Positions 46,381 through 55,401 of a DNA stretch of 64,000 nt are shown here, piece by piece; the first letter of the stretch is position 1, and every line of letters begins with the position of its first letter. A program made the translations under genes and the position numbers. Source of the DNA: Arthrobacter oryzae (lineage in GTDB: Bacteria > Actinomycetota > Actinomycetes > Actinomycetales > Micrococcaceae); NCBI RefSeq assembly GCF_003634095.1, contig NZ_RBIR01000008.1:1-64000 (forward strand), in the 5' to 3' direction. The notes beneath the pieces were generated by a model. The model was not told the DNA's origin and did no database searches. It was given only the letters and a program-made list of their open reading frames with translations.

Positions 46381-46447
46381 AGGCTTAGCCTAGTCATAAA
46401 GTTTCGCAGCACCCGTTCAGCACCCCTCAGAAGGACCCACCAGCCCC

Positions 46448-48982
46448 ATGGCACGCCGCCAAACCACGCCCCCGGCAGGGGACGCCAGCACCGATTCCGC
46501 AGGAATATTCACAGAGAACATCGTCGATATTGATGTCACATCAGAGATGGAGGGCTCGTTCCTCGAATACGCGTATTCGGTGATCTATTCGCGAGCCCTG
46601 CCGGATGCCCGCGACGGACTTAAGCCCGTGCAGCGGCGCATCCTGTACATGATGTCCGACATGGGGCTCCGCCCGGACCGCGGCCACGTCAAGAGCGCCC
46701 GCGTGGTGGGCGAGGTCATGGGCAAGCTGCACCCCCACGGCGACGCCGCGATCTACGACGCCATGGTGCGCATGGCCCAGGACTTCTCCCTGCGGCTGCC
46801 GCTGATCGACGGGCATGGCAACTTCGGCTCGCTCGACGACGGCCCGGCCGCCCCCCGCTACACGGAGGCCCGGCTGGCCGCCGCGGCCCTGACCCTCACG
46901 GACCACCTCGACGAGGACGTCGTCGACTTCGTTCCCAACTACGACAACCAGCTGACCCAGCCGGACGTGCTGCCGGCCGCGTTCCCCAACCTGTTGGTCA
47001 ACGGCGCCACCGGCATTGCCGTGGGCATGGCCACGAACATGGCCCCGCACAACCTCGTGGAAGTCATTGCCGCCGCGCGGCACCTGATCGAGTGCCCGGA
47101 CGCGACGCTCGAGGACATCATGAAGTTCGTCCCCGGCCCCGACCTGCCCACCGGCGGCCGGATCGTGGGCCTGGACGGCATCCGCGACGCCTACGCCACG
47201 GGCCGCGGCTCCTTCAAGACCCGGGCGAAGGTGGAGATCGAGCAGCTCTCGGCCCGCCGCACCGGGCTGGTGGTCACCGAACTGCCCTACATGGTGGGCC
47301 CCGAGAAGGTGATCGAGAAGATCAAGGACGCCGTCAACGGCAAAAAGCTCACCGGCATCAGCGACATCGTGGACCTCACGGACCGCAAGCACGGCCTCCG
47401 CCTGGTCATCGAGCTCAAGAACGGCTTCAACCCCACAGCCGTGCTCCAGCAGCTCTACCGCTACACCCCGATGGAAGATTCCTTCGGGATCAACAACGTC
47501 ACGCTCGTGGACGGCCAGCCGCAGACCCTCGGGCTGCTCCAGCTGCTCTCTGTCTACGTGGACCACCGGATCAACGTCGTCCGGCGCCGCACCGCCTTCC
47601 GGCTGGGCAAGAAGAAGGACCGCCTGCACCTGGTCGAGGGCCTCCTGGTCGCGATCGTGGACATTGACGAGGTCATCCAGATCATCCGGTCCTCCGACGA
47701 GGTTGCCGCGGCCCGGACCCGGCTGATGTCCATCTATGACCTCTCCGAAATCCAGGCCAACTACATCCTGGAACTGCGGCTGCGGCAGCTGACCAAGTAC
47801 TCACGGATTGAGCTGGAGAAGGAGCAGGAGGAACTGCGCCGGGAGATCGCCGAGCTCGAGGCCATCCTGGGCTCCCCTTCGCTGCTCCGCGCCCTTGTCT
47901 CCGACGAACTCGGCGAAATCTCGGACAAATACGGCACTCCGCGCCGGACCGTGCTGCTGGAATCGGAGGCGGTGTCCCCCACTGTCGCGGCATCCATGGC
48001 CGCCGTGCCCGGAGCCAAGGGCAAGGCCGCGCCGCTGGCGCTGGAGATCGCGGACGACCCCTGCTGGGCCATCCTTACGGCGTCCGGGCAGATCGCTCGC
48101 ACCGCCAACCAGGACAGCCTGGCAGAGGCCGGTCCCCGGACCCGGCACGATGTATTCTCCTCCGTGGTCAAGACCTCCGCGCGCGGCGAAATCGCGGCCG
48201 TCACCTCGCAGGGCCGCATGCTGCGCCTGCAGGTCATGGACATGCCGGTGCTGCCGCCGACGTCGGGCACGCCGAACATGGCCGGCGGCGTGCCGGCCAA
48301 GGACTTCATCACGCTCCTCAAGGGCGAGTCCCTGGTGGCCTTCGCGCCGCTGGATTCAGTCCTGGCAATCGGAACCGCCCAAGGCGTCGTCAAGCGGGTG
48401 CAGCCGGACTACCCGCTGAACCGCGAGGACTGGGAAGTGATTGCGCTCAAGGACAAGGACACCGTGGTTGGCGTTGCACCCGCAGGGTCCGACGACGACG
48501 ACCTCGTCTTCATCACGCGGGAGGCCCAGCTGCTGCGCTTCAGCGCCTCGGCCGTCCGCCCGCAGGGCCGGACCGCCGGCGGCATGGCCGGGATCAAGCT
48601 GGCCGCCGGGGACCGGGTGGTGTTCTTCGGGACCGCCGGCCCGGCTGACGCCGACGCCGTCGTCGTGACCATCGCGGGCACCGAAGGCGCCCTCCCGGGC
48701 ACGGCCCCGGGGGCTGCAAAGGTCACCGCACTGGCCGAATACCCGGCCAAGGGCCGCGCCACGGCCGGCGTGCGGGCCCACCGCTTCCTCAAGGGCGAGG
48801 ACACCCTCCTCCTCGGCTGGGCCGGCCACGGTCCGGCCAAGGCTTCCTCCCTTGCCGGCGTGGCGCGCTCACTCCCGGGCGAGCACGGCCGCCGGGACGG
48901 CTCCGGAATCCCGTTGTCCCAGGCGATCGACGCCATCGGGCCCAGCATGGCGTGGCCTGAGGCGGCGGAAGCCGAGGGCTAG
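46448..48982 (+). CDS. parC: DNA topoisomerase IV subunit A
   Basis: An 844-residue type II topoisomerase A subunit, which breaks and rejoins DNA and separates daughter chromosomes. It begins with about 30 disordered residues, then [22 protein letters not shown]. The catalytic tyrosine is in [11 protein letters not shown]. The C-terminal beta-pinwheel (about 500-820) is complete. It is assigned to topoisomerase IV because parE lies in the same region and the gyrA-type acidic tail is absent. SD-like AGAAGGA lies upstream of ATG 46448. Confidence 0.92.
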   Translation: MARRQTTPPAGDASTDSAGIFTENIVDIDVTSEMEGSFLEYAYSVIYSRALPDARDGLKPVQRRILYMMSDMGLRPDRGHVKSARVVGEVMGKLHPHGDAAIYDAMVRMAQDFSLRLPLIDGHGNFGSLDDGPAAPRYTEARLAAAALTLTDHLDEDVVDFVPNYDNQLTQPDVLPAAFPNLLVNGATGIAVGMATNMAPHNLVEVIAAARHLIECPDATLEDIMKFVPGPDLPTGGRIVGLDGIRDAYATGRGSFKTRAKVEIEQLSARRTGLVVTELPYMVGPEKVIEKIKDAVNGKKLTGISDIVDLTDRKHGLRLVIELKNGFNPTAVLQQLYRYTPMEDSFGINNVTLVDGQPQTLGLLQLLSVYVDHRINVVRRRTAFRLGKKKDRLHLVEGLLVAIVDIDEVIQIIRSSDEVAAARTRLMSIYDLSEIQANYILELRLRQLTKYSRIELEKEQEELRREIAELEAILGSPSLLRALVSDELGEISDKYGTPRRTVLLESEAVSPTVAASMAAVPGAKGKAAPLALEIADDPCWAILTASGQIARTANQDSLAEAGPRTRHDVFSSVVKTSARGEIAAVTSQGRMLRLQVMDMPVLPPTSGTPNMAGGVPAKDFITLLKGESLVAFAPLDSVLAIGTAQGVVKRVQPDYPLNREDWEVIALKDKDTVVGVAPAGSDDDDLVFITREAQLLRFSASAVRPQGRTAGGMAGIKLAAGDRVVFFGTAGPADADAVVVTIAGTEGALPGTAPGAAKVTALAEYPAKGRATAGVRAHRFLKGEDTLLLGWAGHGPAKASSLAGVARSLPGEHGRRDGSGIPLSQAIDAIGPSMAWPEAAEAEG

Positions 48983-49055
48983 GGCGTCAGGTACCGGACG
49001 GCCGGGCCCGCTTCCGGCGAAGGGGTTACCGGCCCCGCCCACCGCTCAACCATTC

Positions 49056-49101
49056 GCCACGAATGGCCGCTATTTGGCCCGGCTTTGCGGCCATTTGTGG
49101 C
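49056..49101. repeat. Intergenic palindrome
   Basis: GCCACGAATGGCCGC (49056-49070) pairs with 49087-49101 with one G-T position, around a 16-base loop. It lies about 75 bases after the parC stop and may also end its transcript. The gap 48983-49382 otherwise holds only a doubtful small frame and the VOC terminator. Confidence 0.65.
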
Positions 49102-49279
49102 GATTCGCCGGGGTGGACTGACCTGCGAACCCGTGACGGAGTCGGGCCCACGGTGGAACCTGAGATTTCGACTTCGAGGTGAGGTGCCACTGCCGGCACG
49201 GGCTGCAGAAGTAGGCTCCTGACCGGTCCGGAGGCGTAGCCGGCCAAGGGCGGAGCCGAACCGCGTCGCCGCAACGCAC
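49070..49279 (-). CDS. Possible small zinc-ribbon-like protein
   Basis: A 69-residue frame from GTG 49279. Its centre reads A-Y-F-C-S-P-C-R-Q-W-H-L-T-S-K-S, the C-x2-C-x2-W-H-L-T-S motif common in small actinobacterial zinc proteins. No second cysteine pair except an early single Cys is seen, no ribosome site is visible, the start lies at the edge of a terminator hairpin and the C-terminus runs into a palindrome. It may be a decayed remnant of such a gene. Confidence 0.25.
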   Translation of the reverse strand: MRCGDAVRLRPWPATPPDRSGAYFCSPCRQWHLTSKSKSQVPPWARLRHGFAGQSTPANRHKWPQSRAK

Positions 49280-49321
49280 AGAGCCCGGTGGGGCCGCAGT
49301 TTCGCGGCCCCACCGGGCTCT
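49280..49321 (-). terminator. Strong hairpin after the VOC gene
   Basis: An exact 18-bp stem (49280-49297 with 49304-49321) around a six-base loop, about 60 bases past the VOC stop on the minus strand. There is no long T run on the minus strand, but the stem is the strongest in this region. Confidence 0.65.
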
Positions 49322-49382
49322 TCATTGTGTTGACGTCAGCCCGCAGCATGGCACGGATTTGCCTGAGGCCGGCGGGCAGCCT

Positions 49383-49766
49383 CTACGGCATGGTGTTGAG
49401 GTTCAGGATGTTGCCCTCGGTGTCCAGGAACCACGCAGCCGAATTCCCGTCCGGCGTGGTCGCGATGCCGTTCTCGGTCTTCAGGCCGGGAAAATCGTAT
49501 TCCTCGAAGACAACGCCCTTGGCCCGGAGCTCCTCCACCGCAGCCGGCAGGTCGTCGACCAGCCAGCCGATCTGCGTATTCTTGGCCGTGCCGGCATTGG
49601 GCGTCTCGTAGAGGAGGAACCGGGTTCCGCCGCCGCATTTGTACTGGAGATTGTCCGTGGCGTCAGGGTTTTCGGGTTCGAGCCCGAGCTTGTCGCGGTA
49701 GAAATCACGCGCACGGGCGATGTCCGCCGCCGGTAACACTGCGGCGACTTGCTGATCCTTGAGCAT
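49383..49766 (-). CDS. VOC family protein (glyoxalase/bleomycin-resistance fold)
   Basis: A 127-residue single VOC domain made of two beta-alpha-beta-beta-beta units. The start A-A-V-L-P-A-A-D-I-A-R-A-R-D-F-Y-R-D-K-L-G-L and the end W-F-L-D-T-E-G-N-I-L-N-L are typical. Members bind metal ions or sequester small molecules. The ligand is unknown. It stands alone, with a strong terminator downstream. It is not the source of the VOC fragment at 18872, whose sequence differs. Confidence 0.88.
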   Translation of the reverse strand: MLKDQQVAAVLPAADIARARDFYRDKLGLEPENPDATDNLQYKCGGGTRFLLYETPNAGTAKNTQIGWLVDDLPAAVEELRAKGVVFEEYDFPGLKTENGIATTPDGNSAAWFLDTEGNILNLNTMP

Positions 49767-49865
49767 GGCTATCCTCTTTCCAGGCCCGCCCCCCGGAAGG
49801 AATCTTACTCCTCCTGGGGGTCCCGCGTCCCTGAGAAACCGGGGCCGAATTCCCGCCGCCTCAAG

Positions 49866-49932
49866 AGCAACGCGGGGTCATATAGAGCCCATGAAAGCCG
49901 TTGGCATGGGCGCGAAGTGACCCCGCGTTGCT
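49866..49932. repeat. 67-bp intergenic palindrome
   Basis: AGCAACGCGGGGTCA (49866-49880) pairs exactly with 49918-49932, and an inner stem GCCCATG (49887-49893) pairs exactly with 49905-49911. It lies between divergent VOC and DinB genes, where a terminator is not expected, so an interspersed REP-like element is more likely. Confidence 0.75.
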
Positions 49933-50010
49933 TCCCGCCCTCTAAGTCCGCACCCGGATCGCGCATGACGTTGGCGCGCCAGGCGGGAAGATTGCCTTTA
50001 CACTGCTGGA

Positions 50011-50529
50011 ATGCCAATCACCCCGGATATCAAGGACTGGACCTGGGTCCTGTCACGGCCATGCCCCGAGTGCGGGTTCGATGCCTCCGTTGCGACCCCC
50101 GCGACGGTGCCCGGCATCGTCACCAGCATGCTGCCGCGCTGGCGGGCCGCACTGCGCCGGCCGGACGCGACTGAACGTCCCGATGAGGCCACATGGTCTG
50201 TCCTCGAATACGCCTGCCACGTCCGGGACGTCTTCACAGTCTTCGACCACCGCCTGTCCCTGATGCTGACCGAGGACGACGCCCGGTTCGACGACTGGGA
50301 CCAGGACAAAGCGGCCATCGAACAGGACTACGCCAACGCCGACCCCGCCGAGGTGGCCGCCGAGCTCACTGCCGAGGGTGAGCAGATTGCCGCGTCGTTC
50401 GCCCGAGTCCCGGAGCAGGACTGGAGCCGCAAGGGAACCCGGAGTAACGGCTCGGTCTTCACCGTCCTGACGTTCGCGCAGTACTTCCTGCACGACGTCG
50501 TCCATCACCTCCACGACGTCGACGGCTAG
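50011..50529 (+). CDS. DinB family protein
   Basis: A 172-residue four-helix-bundle protein of the DinB/YfiT type. Putative metal ligands are the His in Y-A-C-H-V-R-D and the two in H-D-V-V-H-H, matching the three-histidine site of the family. Related proteins include mycothiol- or bacillithiol-dependent transferases, and this organism should make mycothiol, but the activity is not known. A C-x2-C pair (C-P-E-C) near the N-terminus is unusual and could bind a further metal. TACACT lies six bases before ATG 50011, so a leaderless mRNA is likely. Confidence 0.8.
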   Translation: MPITPDIKDWTWVLSRPCPECGFDASVATPATVPGIVTSMLPRWRAALRRPDATERPDEATWSVLEYACHVRDVFTVFDHRLSLMLTEDDARFDDWDQDKAAIEQDYANADPAEVAAELTAEGEQIAASFARVPEQDWSRKGTRSNGSVFTVLTFAQYFLHDVVHHLHDVDG

Positions 50530-50608
50530 CACGTCGACGGTCAGCGTCGTTGACGGCCGGCGTCGTCGACGGCCGGCAGTGTGGACGGCGGTGCACAGGT
50601 TCCGGTTC

Positions 50609-51679
50609 CTATCCTCCGGCCGGCTGGAGATCCTTGTCCCACGCCATGCTGCGGTTGACCGCCGCGTAGCCCATCTTGACGTAGAGCGCGAGGGCCCCGG
50701 TGGGGTTCTCCGAATCGACGTCCAGTGAGGCCACGTCCATGCCCGCCGCTGTAAAGCGGCGCATGGCATCGGCCAGGAGCGCTTGTGCGATGCCCCGGCC
50801 CCGGAATTCCCGCCGGACTCCGAGGAGTTCCGTGTACCCCTCGCGGAACCCCCTGCTCACGGCTCCGTCGGCGTCGTGGGTGGCCAGCTGGTAACCGGCC
50901 ACCGTTCCGGTGGAACGGTCCAGCACGACCCCGCTCAGGTCCGGGCGCGCCTGCGGATCGTTCACCACGAAACCCCACGCCTCCTCGTCCCGGGGCTCGC
51001 TGCCCCAGTGGTCCAGAAACGCCGCGTTGTGCGCCAAACGCACCGGCTCATGCAGCGCCGGCCCAAACGTCACAAGCTCCAGTCCCGGGTCCAGGACGGC
51101 CTCGGGCACCGCCTGGTTCAGCGGCCGGTGCATCTCGTTGTAGTAGCGGACAATCCGGTAACCGGCCCCGGCAAATAGGGCCGCCTGATGCTGGTGCTGC
51201 TGCTCCGTGAAGAGCCGCAGCCTCGGGCGCGCGGCAGCGGCGCGTGCGTCCCCGGCCCGGCCGGCCGCCCCCGCAGCCCCCGCAGTTCCCGCGTCCCTTG
51301 CGTCCTCTGCGAAGCGTTCCCTGGTCCGCTGTTCCATCCAGCCCAGCAGCCCGGTGCCGATCCCGCTCCCCTGCCACTCAGGGTCAACGCAGCCCGAGCC
51401 GTTTGCCTTGTCACCGTCGCGGTTCTTGGTGATCCGGCCGTACGCCCGGGCAACGCCCCCGGCGTCGAAGCCGAGGATGGTGTTTGCCGCCACCGGGTTG
51501 TTCTTCGACTCCAGAATCTGCTCGAGGTCGGCACGGCGCTCAAACCAGACGGGCTGCTCGACGGCGGCCGTCCGGGCGATCAGGCCGGCCCACGCGTCCA
51601 GGTCCCTGTGTTCCGCCGCCCGCCAGGAGAGCCGGGGATCGAGCGCGGGCCCCGGTCTGGGGCCGTCGTGTTGGTTCAT
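50609..51679 (-). CDS. Tandem GNAT N-acetyltransferase, MshD-like
   Basis: A 356-residue protein with two GNAT domains. The first has D-P-E-W-Q-G-S-G-I-G (about 98-107). The second has V-R-R-E-F-R-G-R-G-I-A-Q-A-L-L (about 289-303). An Ala-rich insertion (about 125-150) lies in domain 1. The double-domain layout and length fit mycothiol synthase MshD, the last step of mycothiol synthesis, but other double GNAT proteins look alike, so the symbol is withheld. ATG 51679 is 286 bases downstream-divergent of nothing on this strand; the next gene on the minus strand is cydDC upstream. Confidence 0.72.
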   Translation of the reverse strand: MNQHDGPRPGPALDPRLSWRAAEHRDLDAWAGLIARTAAVEQPVWFERRADLEQILESKNNPVAANTILGFDAGGVARAYGRITKNRDGDKANGSGCVDPEWQGSGIGTGLLGWMEQRTRERFAEDARDAGTAGAAGAAGRAGDARAAAARPRLRLFTEQQHQHQAALFAGAGYRIVRYYNEMHRPLNQAVPEAVLDPGLELVTFGPALHEPVRLAHNAAFLDHWGSEPRDEEAWGFVVNDPQARPDLSGVVLDRSTGTVAGYQLATHDADGAVSRGFREGYTELLGVRREFRGRGIAQALLADAMRRFTAAGMDVASLDVDSENPTGALALYVKMGYAAVNRSMAWDKDLQPAGG

Positions 51680-51700
51680 GGCATCAGGCTAATGTGCGGG

Positions 51701-54700
51701 CTACCTCCGCGCCAGCACGGGTGCCGCCGCCGGGCCCTCGCCCGTGGCCACCGCGGCAGCCGCGGCATCGAGATCGAGTCTGGTCTCCGTGGCGTCGATA
51801 TCGTTCGGGTTGTGGGTGACCAGGACAACGGTCCGGTCACGCAGGCCGTCGCGCAATTCGGCAAGCATGATCCTTCCCGATTCCGCATCGAGGTGGGCCG
51901 TGGGTTCATCGAGCAGGATGACGTCGGCGCCGGTCATGAGCGTGCGCGCAACGGCCAGGCGCGTACGCTCGCCGCCGCTGAGGAACGCCCCGCCCGGGCC
52001 GATCCTGGTGTCCAGTCCTTCCTCAAGCCGGGACAGCAACGGACCGAGTCCGACGGCGTCGAGGGCAGCGCGCATCTGCTCGTCGTCGCGGGCGGTCGGA
52101 GCCGTTCCCGCCGGCGCTGCGTTCCCGGACCCAAGCGCGGCACTGTCCGTGCTGGTGGGGGCCGGTTCCGGCCGGGCCAAGAGGAGGTTGCCGCGGATGG
52201 TCGAGTCGAACAGGTGCGCCTCCTGCGGGCACCAGGCGGCGCGCCCGCTCAGGTACAAGTGGCCGCCGGCGGCCGGCAGGAAGCCCAGGATGGCCGCCAG
52301 CAGGGTGGATTTGCCCGAGCCGGAGGCGCCGGTGACCGCGAGCCAGCGTCCCGGGGCCGCCTCGGCCGTGACTCCGGCAAAGACGTTGTCACCGCCGGGC
52401 CAGGCGGCAGCGAGGTCCACCAGTTCGATTCCGGGCGCCCCGCCGGGCCGCGGAGCCACGTGCACCAGGCCGCCGGCAGCGGCTTCGCCGCCCTGCGCTC
52501 CGCGCCCCGCTTCCGGTTCCAGGACGCCGGCGTCATTGATGCGCCGCAGCACCGCGCGCAGCGCCGGATACTGCCGCACCGCCGTGGTGATGGCCGCGTA
52601 GGGCTCCACGAGGGCGAGCTGCACCAGGACGACGACGGCGACCGTCGCCGGCTGGGCCGCGCCGCTAAGGGCCAGCGGGGCGGCCAGCACGGCGCTGGCC
52701 AGCGCGGCGCCGGCGCAGGCCAGGACCGTCAGGGATTGCCCGAGCCCTTCCGCCCACGCAGAACGCTGTGAGGCGGCGGTTGCGGAACGGTCGGCCAGGC
52801 CGATCGCGCCAAGTACGGGTGCGCTCACGCCATTTGCGTTCAGTTCCGCCCGGGCGTCCAACGCGGCGGCGACGCCACGAAGCACCCCGGAGCGGAGCCG
52901 CTGTTCGGTGCCGGCAGACATGCGGTCGGCCGCCAGCGCCAAGGCGGGGGCAACGACGATGCTGAGCAGAGCGGCCGCGCCGACGGCGGGCAGCGTCACC
53001 GGAAGCACCAGCCCGATCCCCAAGACCGCGGCCGCTGCGACAGCAACAGCGGTCAGCGGCGGCAACACCACGCGGGGCAGCAGTTCCCGGACAGTGTCGA
53101 CGTCGTCCACCACCGTGCCCAGGACATTGCCGCCCTGCAGGAGCCGGCGCAGCGACAATGCGCGGCGGCTCAGCGATTCCCACAGCAGGCCCCGGAGCCG
53201 GGTCAGGGCGACGAACACGGCGTCATGCAGCAACAGCCGCTCCGCGTACCGCAGCCCCGCCCGGCCGACCCCGAAGAATCGCACGCCCACCATCGCGGTC
53301 AGCAGATACAGGATGGGAGGCTGTTCGCTGGCGCGGATGATCAGCCAGCCGGAGAGCCCGGCGAGGGCGACGGCGAACAGGGCCGCCAGGGTGCCCACCA
53401 CTCCGGCGCCCGCAAACCGGCCCGCCACCGGGGCCAGCAGACGCCGCAGCTGGGCCGCAGCTGAACCTGTGCGGCCGACTGAACCGTCCGGGCTGCCGGA
53501 CTGCGCGGATGTGGCGGACGGAACAGGCGTTGGGGACAGAACAGGCGTTGGTGACGGAACAGGCGTTGGGGACAGAGCTGCCGACGTGGTGCCGCCCAAC
53601 GGCCGCACCACCGCTCCGCTCACATCCGCCTTCACGTCGGCGCCTCCCCCGGCGGATCCCGGCCGCAGCAGGACGGGGTCCTGATGTTCGGCGGCTTGGT
53701 CCTCGGCGCCGGTTGGCCCCACCGCGACCAGGGTGTCGGCAAGCTCCCGGGTGTGCCGGTCGTGTGCGACGAGGAGGACGGTGACCTGCCCCCGGAGCCC
53801 GGCGAGGGTCTGATTGACCACCGTGGCGCTCAGCCGGCCCAAGTGGGCGGTCGGTTCATCGAGGAGCAGCAGGCTGGCGCCGGCCTCGATCCGGGCCAGC
53901 CCGCGGGCCAGCGCCACCCGACGCAGCTCCCCCGGACTCAGCTCGGCCGGGTGCTTGGCTGCCAGGTGCTCCGCGGCCACGGCCGCAAGGCACCGCCGTG
54001 CCGCAGCGTCGCTTTCCGCGTCCGCGGACTTGTCGCCCGGGTTACCGGCGTCGCTGCCGGCCGCGGCGGCGTCCGGTCCAGAGCCGGGAACACCGAGATA
54101 CAGGCGGACCTCAGCCAGCACTGTGGAGGCCACCATGACGGGATGCTGTGGCACCCAAGCGAGTTCCGGCGTCGTGAATCCTCCGATGCGTCCGGTCACC
54201 ACCGTTCCGGCACCCGTCCCGACGGTCCCCGCGAGGACGCCGAGCACCGTACTCTTGCCGGCGCCGCTGGGACCGTCAAGGGCCGTGATCCGGCCTGCGG
54301 CGGCGGTGAAGCTCAGCGGCCCGACGGCGGTGTCCGCCCGTCCGCCAAAGTGGACTGTCAAAGCGTCGACGGTGACCGCGGGCGGAGTAGTGGACCGGGC
54401 AGCGGGCCGGCCTGCGGCCGACCCGGCAGCACGCGCCCCGGATTCCGGGATCAGCGGCGCGGCTCCCGGATCCGCCAGGACGGCCGTGGTTTCGGCGAGC
54501 GCGGCCCGGCCTTCGTCGCTGGCGTGGTGTGCGGTGCCCAGCTCGCGGAGCGGCAGGTAACAGTCGGGAGCCAGGATGAGCGCGAGCAGGCCCGCCTCCA
54601 GGGCCATGTCGCCATGAACCAGGCGGACGCCGATAAACACGGCAACCACCGCCACGGAGATCGTCGAGATGAGCTCCAGGGCGAGGGCCGAGAGGAAAGC

Positions 54701-55393
54701 CGTGCGCAACGTTCCCATGGTCCGGGAACGGTATTCCTCGGACATGTCCTCCAAGGCCTTGCGCTGGGCAGCGGCCCGCCCCAGGCCCACCAGGACCGGC
54801 AGCCCCTTGGCGAGTTCGAGCATGTGGCCGGAAAGCCGGGCCAGGGCGGACTGGGCCTCCCTGACGCGCTCCTCGGTGAACCGCCCGATCAGCACCATGA
54901 ACAAAGGCACCAGCGGCACGGTGAGCACAATCACCACCGCGCTGATCCAGTCGGCGAACAGGATGCGTGCGCCCAGCAGCAAGGGCACGACCGCACAGTT
55001 CACCAGCGCCGGCAGGAACTGCGTGTAGTAGTTGTCCAGGGCATCCAGGCCCCGGGTGGCCAAGACGGCGAGGCCGCCGTCGGTGGGCCCGGAGGCCCTC
55101 GTGGCATTCCGGAGCGCGTGCCCCAGCAACTGCGACCGCAGCTCCTCCTTCACCCCGAGTGCCGCCCGGCGCGAGGCGACTGATTGGGCCCAGACGGTCA
55201 GCGAGCGCAGCACCACCCCCGCGGCGCCAAGGACCAGCTGATTGGCCCAGGCGGGGTCATGGGCGGCAAGCCCGGCGAGCATCGATGCGACAGATTGGGC
55301 GATCAGCACGAGGGAGAGTGCCTTCAGGGCGGACAGCAGGCCCAGGAGGTACAGCGCGGAACGGGTCGCCGGGCCGGCGGGGAACGGTCTCAT
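51701..55393 (-). CDS. cydDC: Fused CydD-CydC ABC transporter (thiol exporter for cytochrome bd assembly)
   Basis: A 1,230-residue fusion of two ABC half-transporters, separate proteins in Escherichia coli. The first half (CydD-like, to about 570) has six membrane segments, Walker A G-P-S-G-A-G-K-S-T and signature L-S-P-G-E. The second half (CydC-like) has Walker A G-A-S-G-S-G-K-S-T, signature L-S-G-G-E and Walker B V-I-L-L-D-E-P. A linker with S-P-T-P-V repeats joins them. CydDC exports cysteine and glutathione in E. coli and is needed to insert hemes into cytochrome bd. ATG 55393 lies 9 bases after the cydB stop, so it is in the cyd operon. The frame to 55867 overlaps cydB and is not coding. 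Confidence 0.9.
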   Translation of the reverse strand: MRPFPAGPATRSALYLLGLLSALKALSLVLIAQSVASMLAGLAAHDPAWANQLVLGAAGVVLRSLTVWAQSVASRRAALGVKEELRSQLLGHALRNATRASGPTDGGLAVLATRGLDALDNYYTQFLPALVNCAVVPLLLGARILFADWISAVVIVLTVPLVPLFMVLIGRFTEERVREAQSALARLSGHMLELAKGLPVLVGLGRAAAQRKALEDMSEEYRSRTMGTLRTAFLSALALELISTISVAVVAVFIGVRLVHGDMALEAGLLALILAPDCYLPLRELGTAHHASDEGRAALAETTAVLADPGAAPLIPESGARAAGSAAGRPAARSTTPPAVTVDALTVHFGGRADTAVGPLSFTAAAGRITALDGPSGAGKSTVLGVLAGTVGTGAGTVVTGRIGGFTTPELAWVPQHPVMVASTVLAEVRLYLGVPGSGPDAAAAGSDAGNPGDKSADAESDAAARRCLAAVAAEHLAAKHPAELSPGELRRVALARGLARIEAGASLLLLDEPTAHLGRLSATVVNQTLAGLRGQVTVLLVAHDRHTRELADTLVAVGPTGAEDQAAEHQDPVLLRPGSAGGGADVKADVSGAVVRPLGGTTSAALSPTPVPSPTPVLSPTPVPSATSAQSGSPDGSVGRTGSAAAQLRRLLAPVAGRFAGAGVVGTLAALFAVALAGLSGWLIIRASEQPPILYLLTAMVGVRFFGVGRAGLRYAERLLLHDAVFVALTRLRGLLWESLSRRALSLRRLLQGGNVLGTVVDDVDTVRELLPRVVLPPLTAVAVAAAAVLGIGLVLPVTLPAVGAAALLSIVVAPALALAADRMSAGTEQRLRSGVLRGVAAALDARAELNANGVSAPVLGAIGLADRSATAASQRSAWAEGLGQSLTVLACAGAALASAVLAAPLALSGAAQPATVAVVVLVQLALVEPYAAITTAVRQYPALRAVLRRINDAGVLEPEAGRGAQGGEAAAGGLVHVAPRPGGAPGIELVDLAAAWPGGDNVFAGVTAEAAPGRWLAVTGASGSGKSTLLAAILGFLPAAGGHLYLSGRAAWCPQEAHLFDSTIRGNLLLARPEPAPTSTDSAALGSGNAAPAGTAPTARDDEQMRAALDAVGLGPLLSRLEEGLDTRIGPGGAFLSGGERTRLAVARTLMTGADVILLDEPTAHLDAESGRIMLAELRDGLRDRTVVLVTHNPNDIDATETRLDLDAAAAAVATGEGPAAAPVLARR
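53521..53574. repeat. Three tandem 18-bp repeats inside cydDC
   Basis: Units at 53521, 53539 and 53557 with one to three changes, encoding S-P-T-P-V-P/L in the linker between the CydD and CydC halves. Being a multiple of three, copy-number change would keep the frame. Confidence 0.8.
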
Positions 55394-55401
55394 CAGGGCA
55401 G

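Noticed and set aside
43651-46533. 960-residue plus-strand open frame
   Set aside because: It is the reverse complement frame of pat. Composition is His/Gly/Arg-rich without any fold, while pat on the other strand has complete domains.
48983-49382. Structured RNA gene (tmRNA, 6S or RNase P) in the parC-VOC gap
   Set aside because: Only two local hairpins are seen; no conserved core of these RNAs could be recognised.
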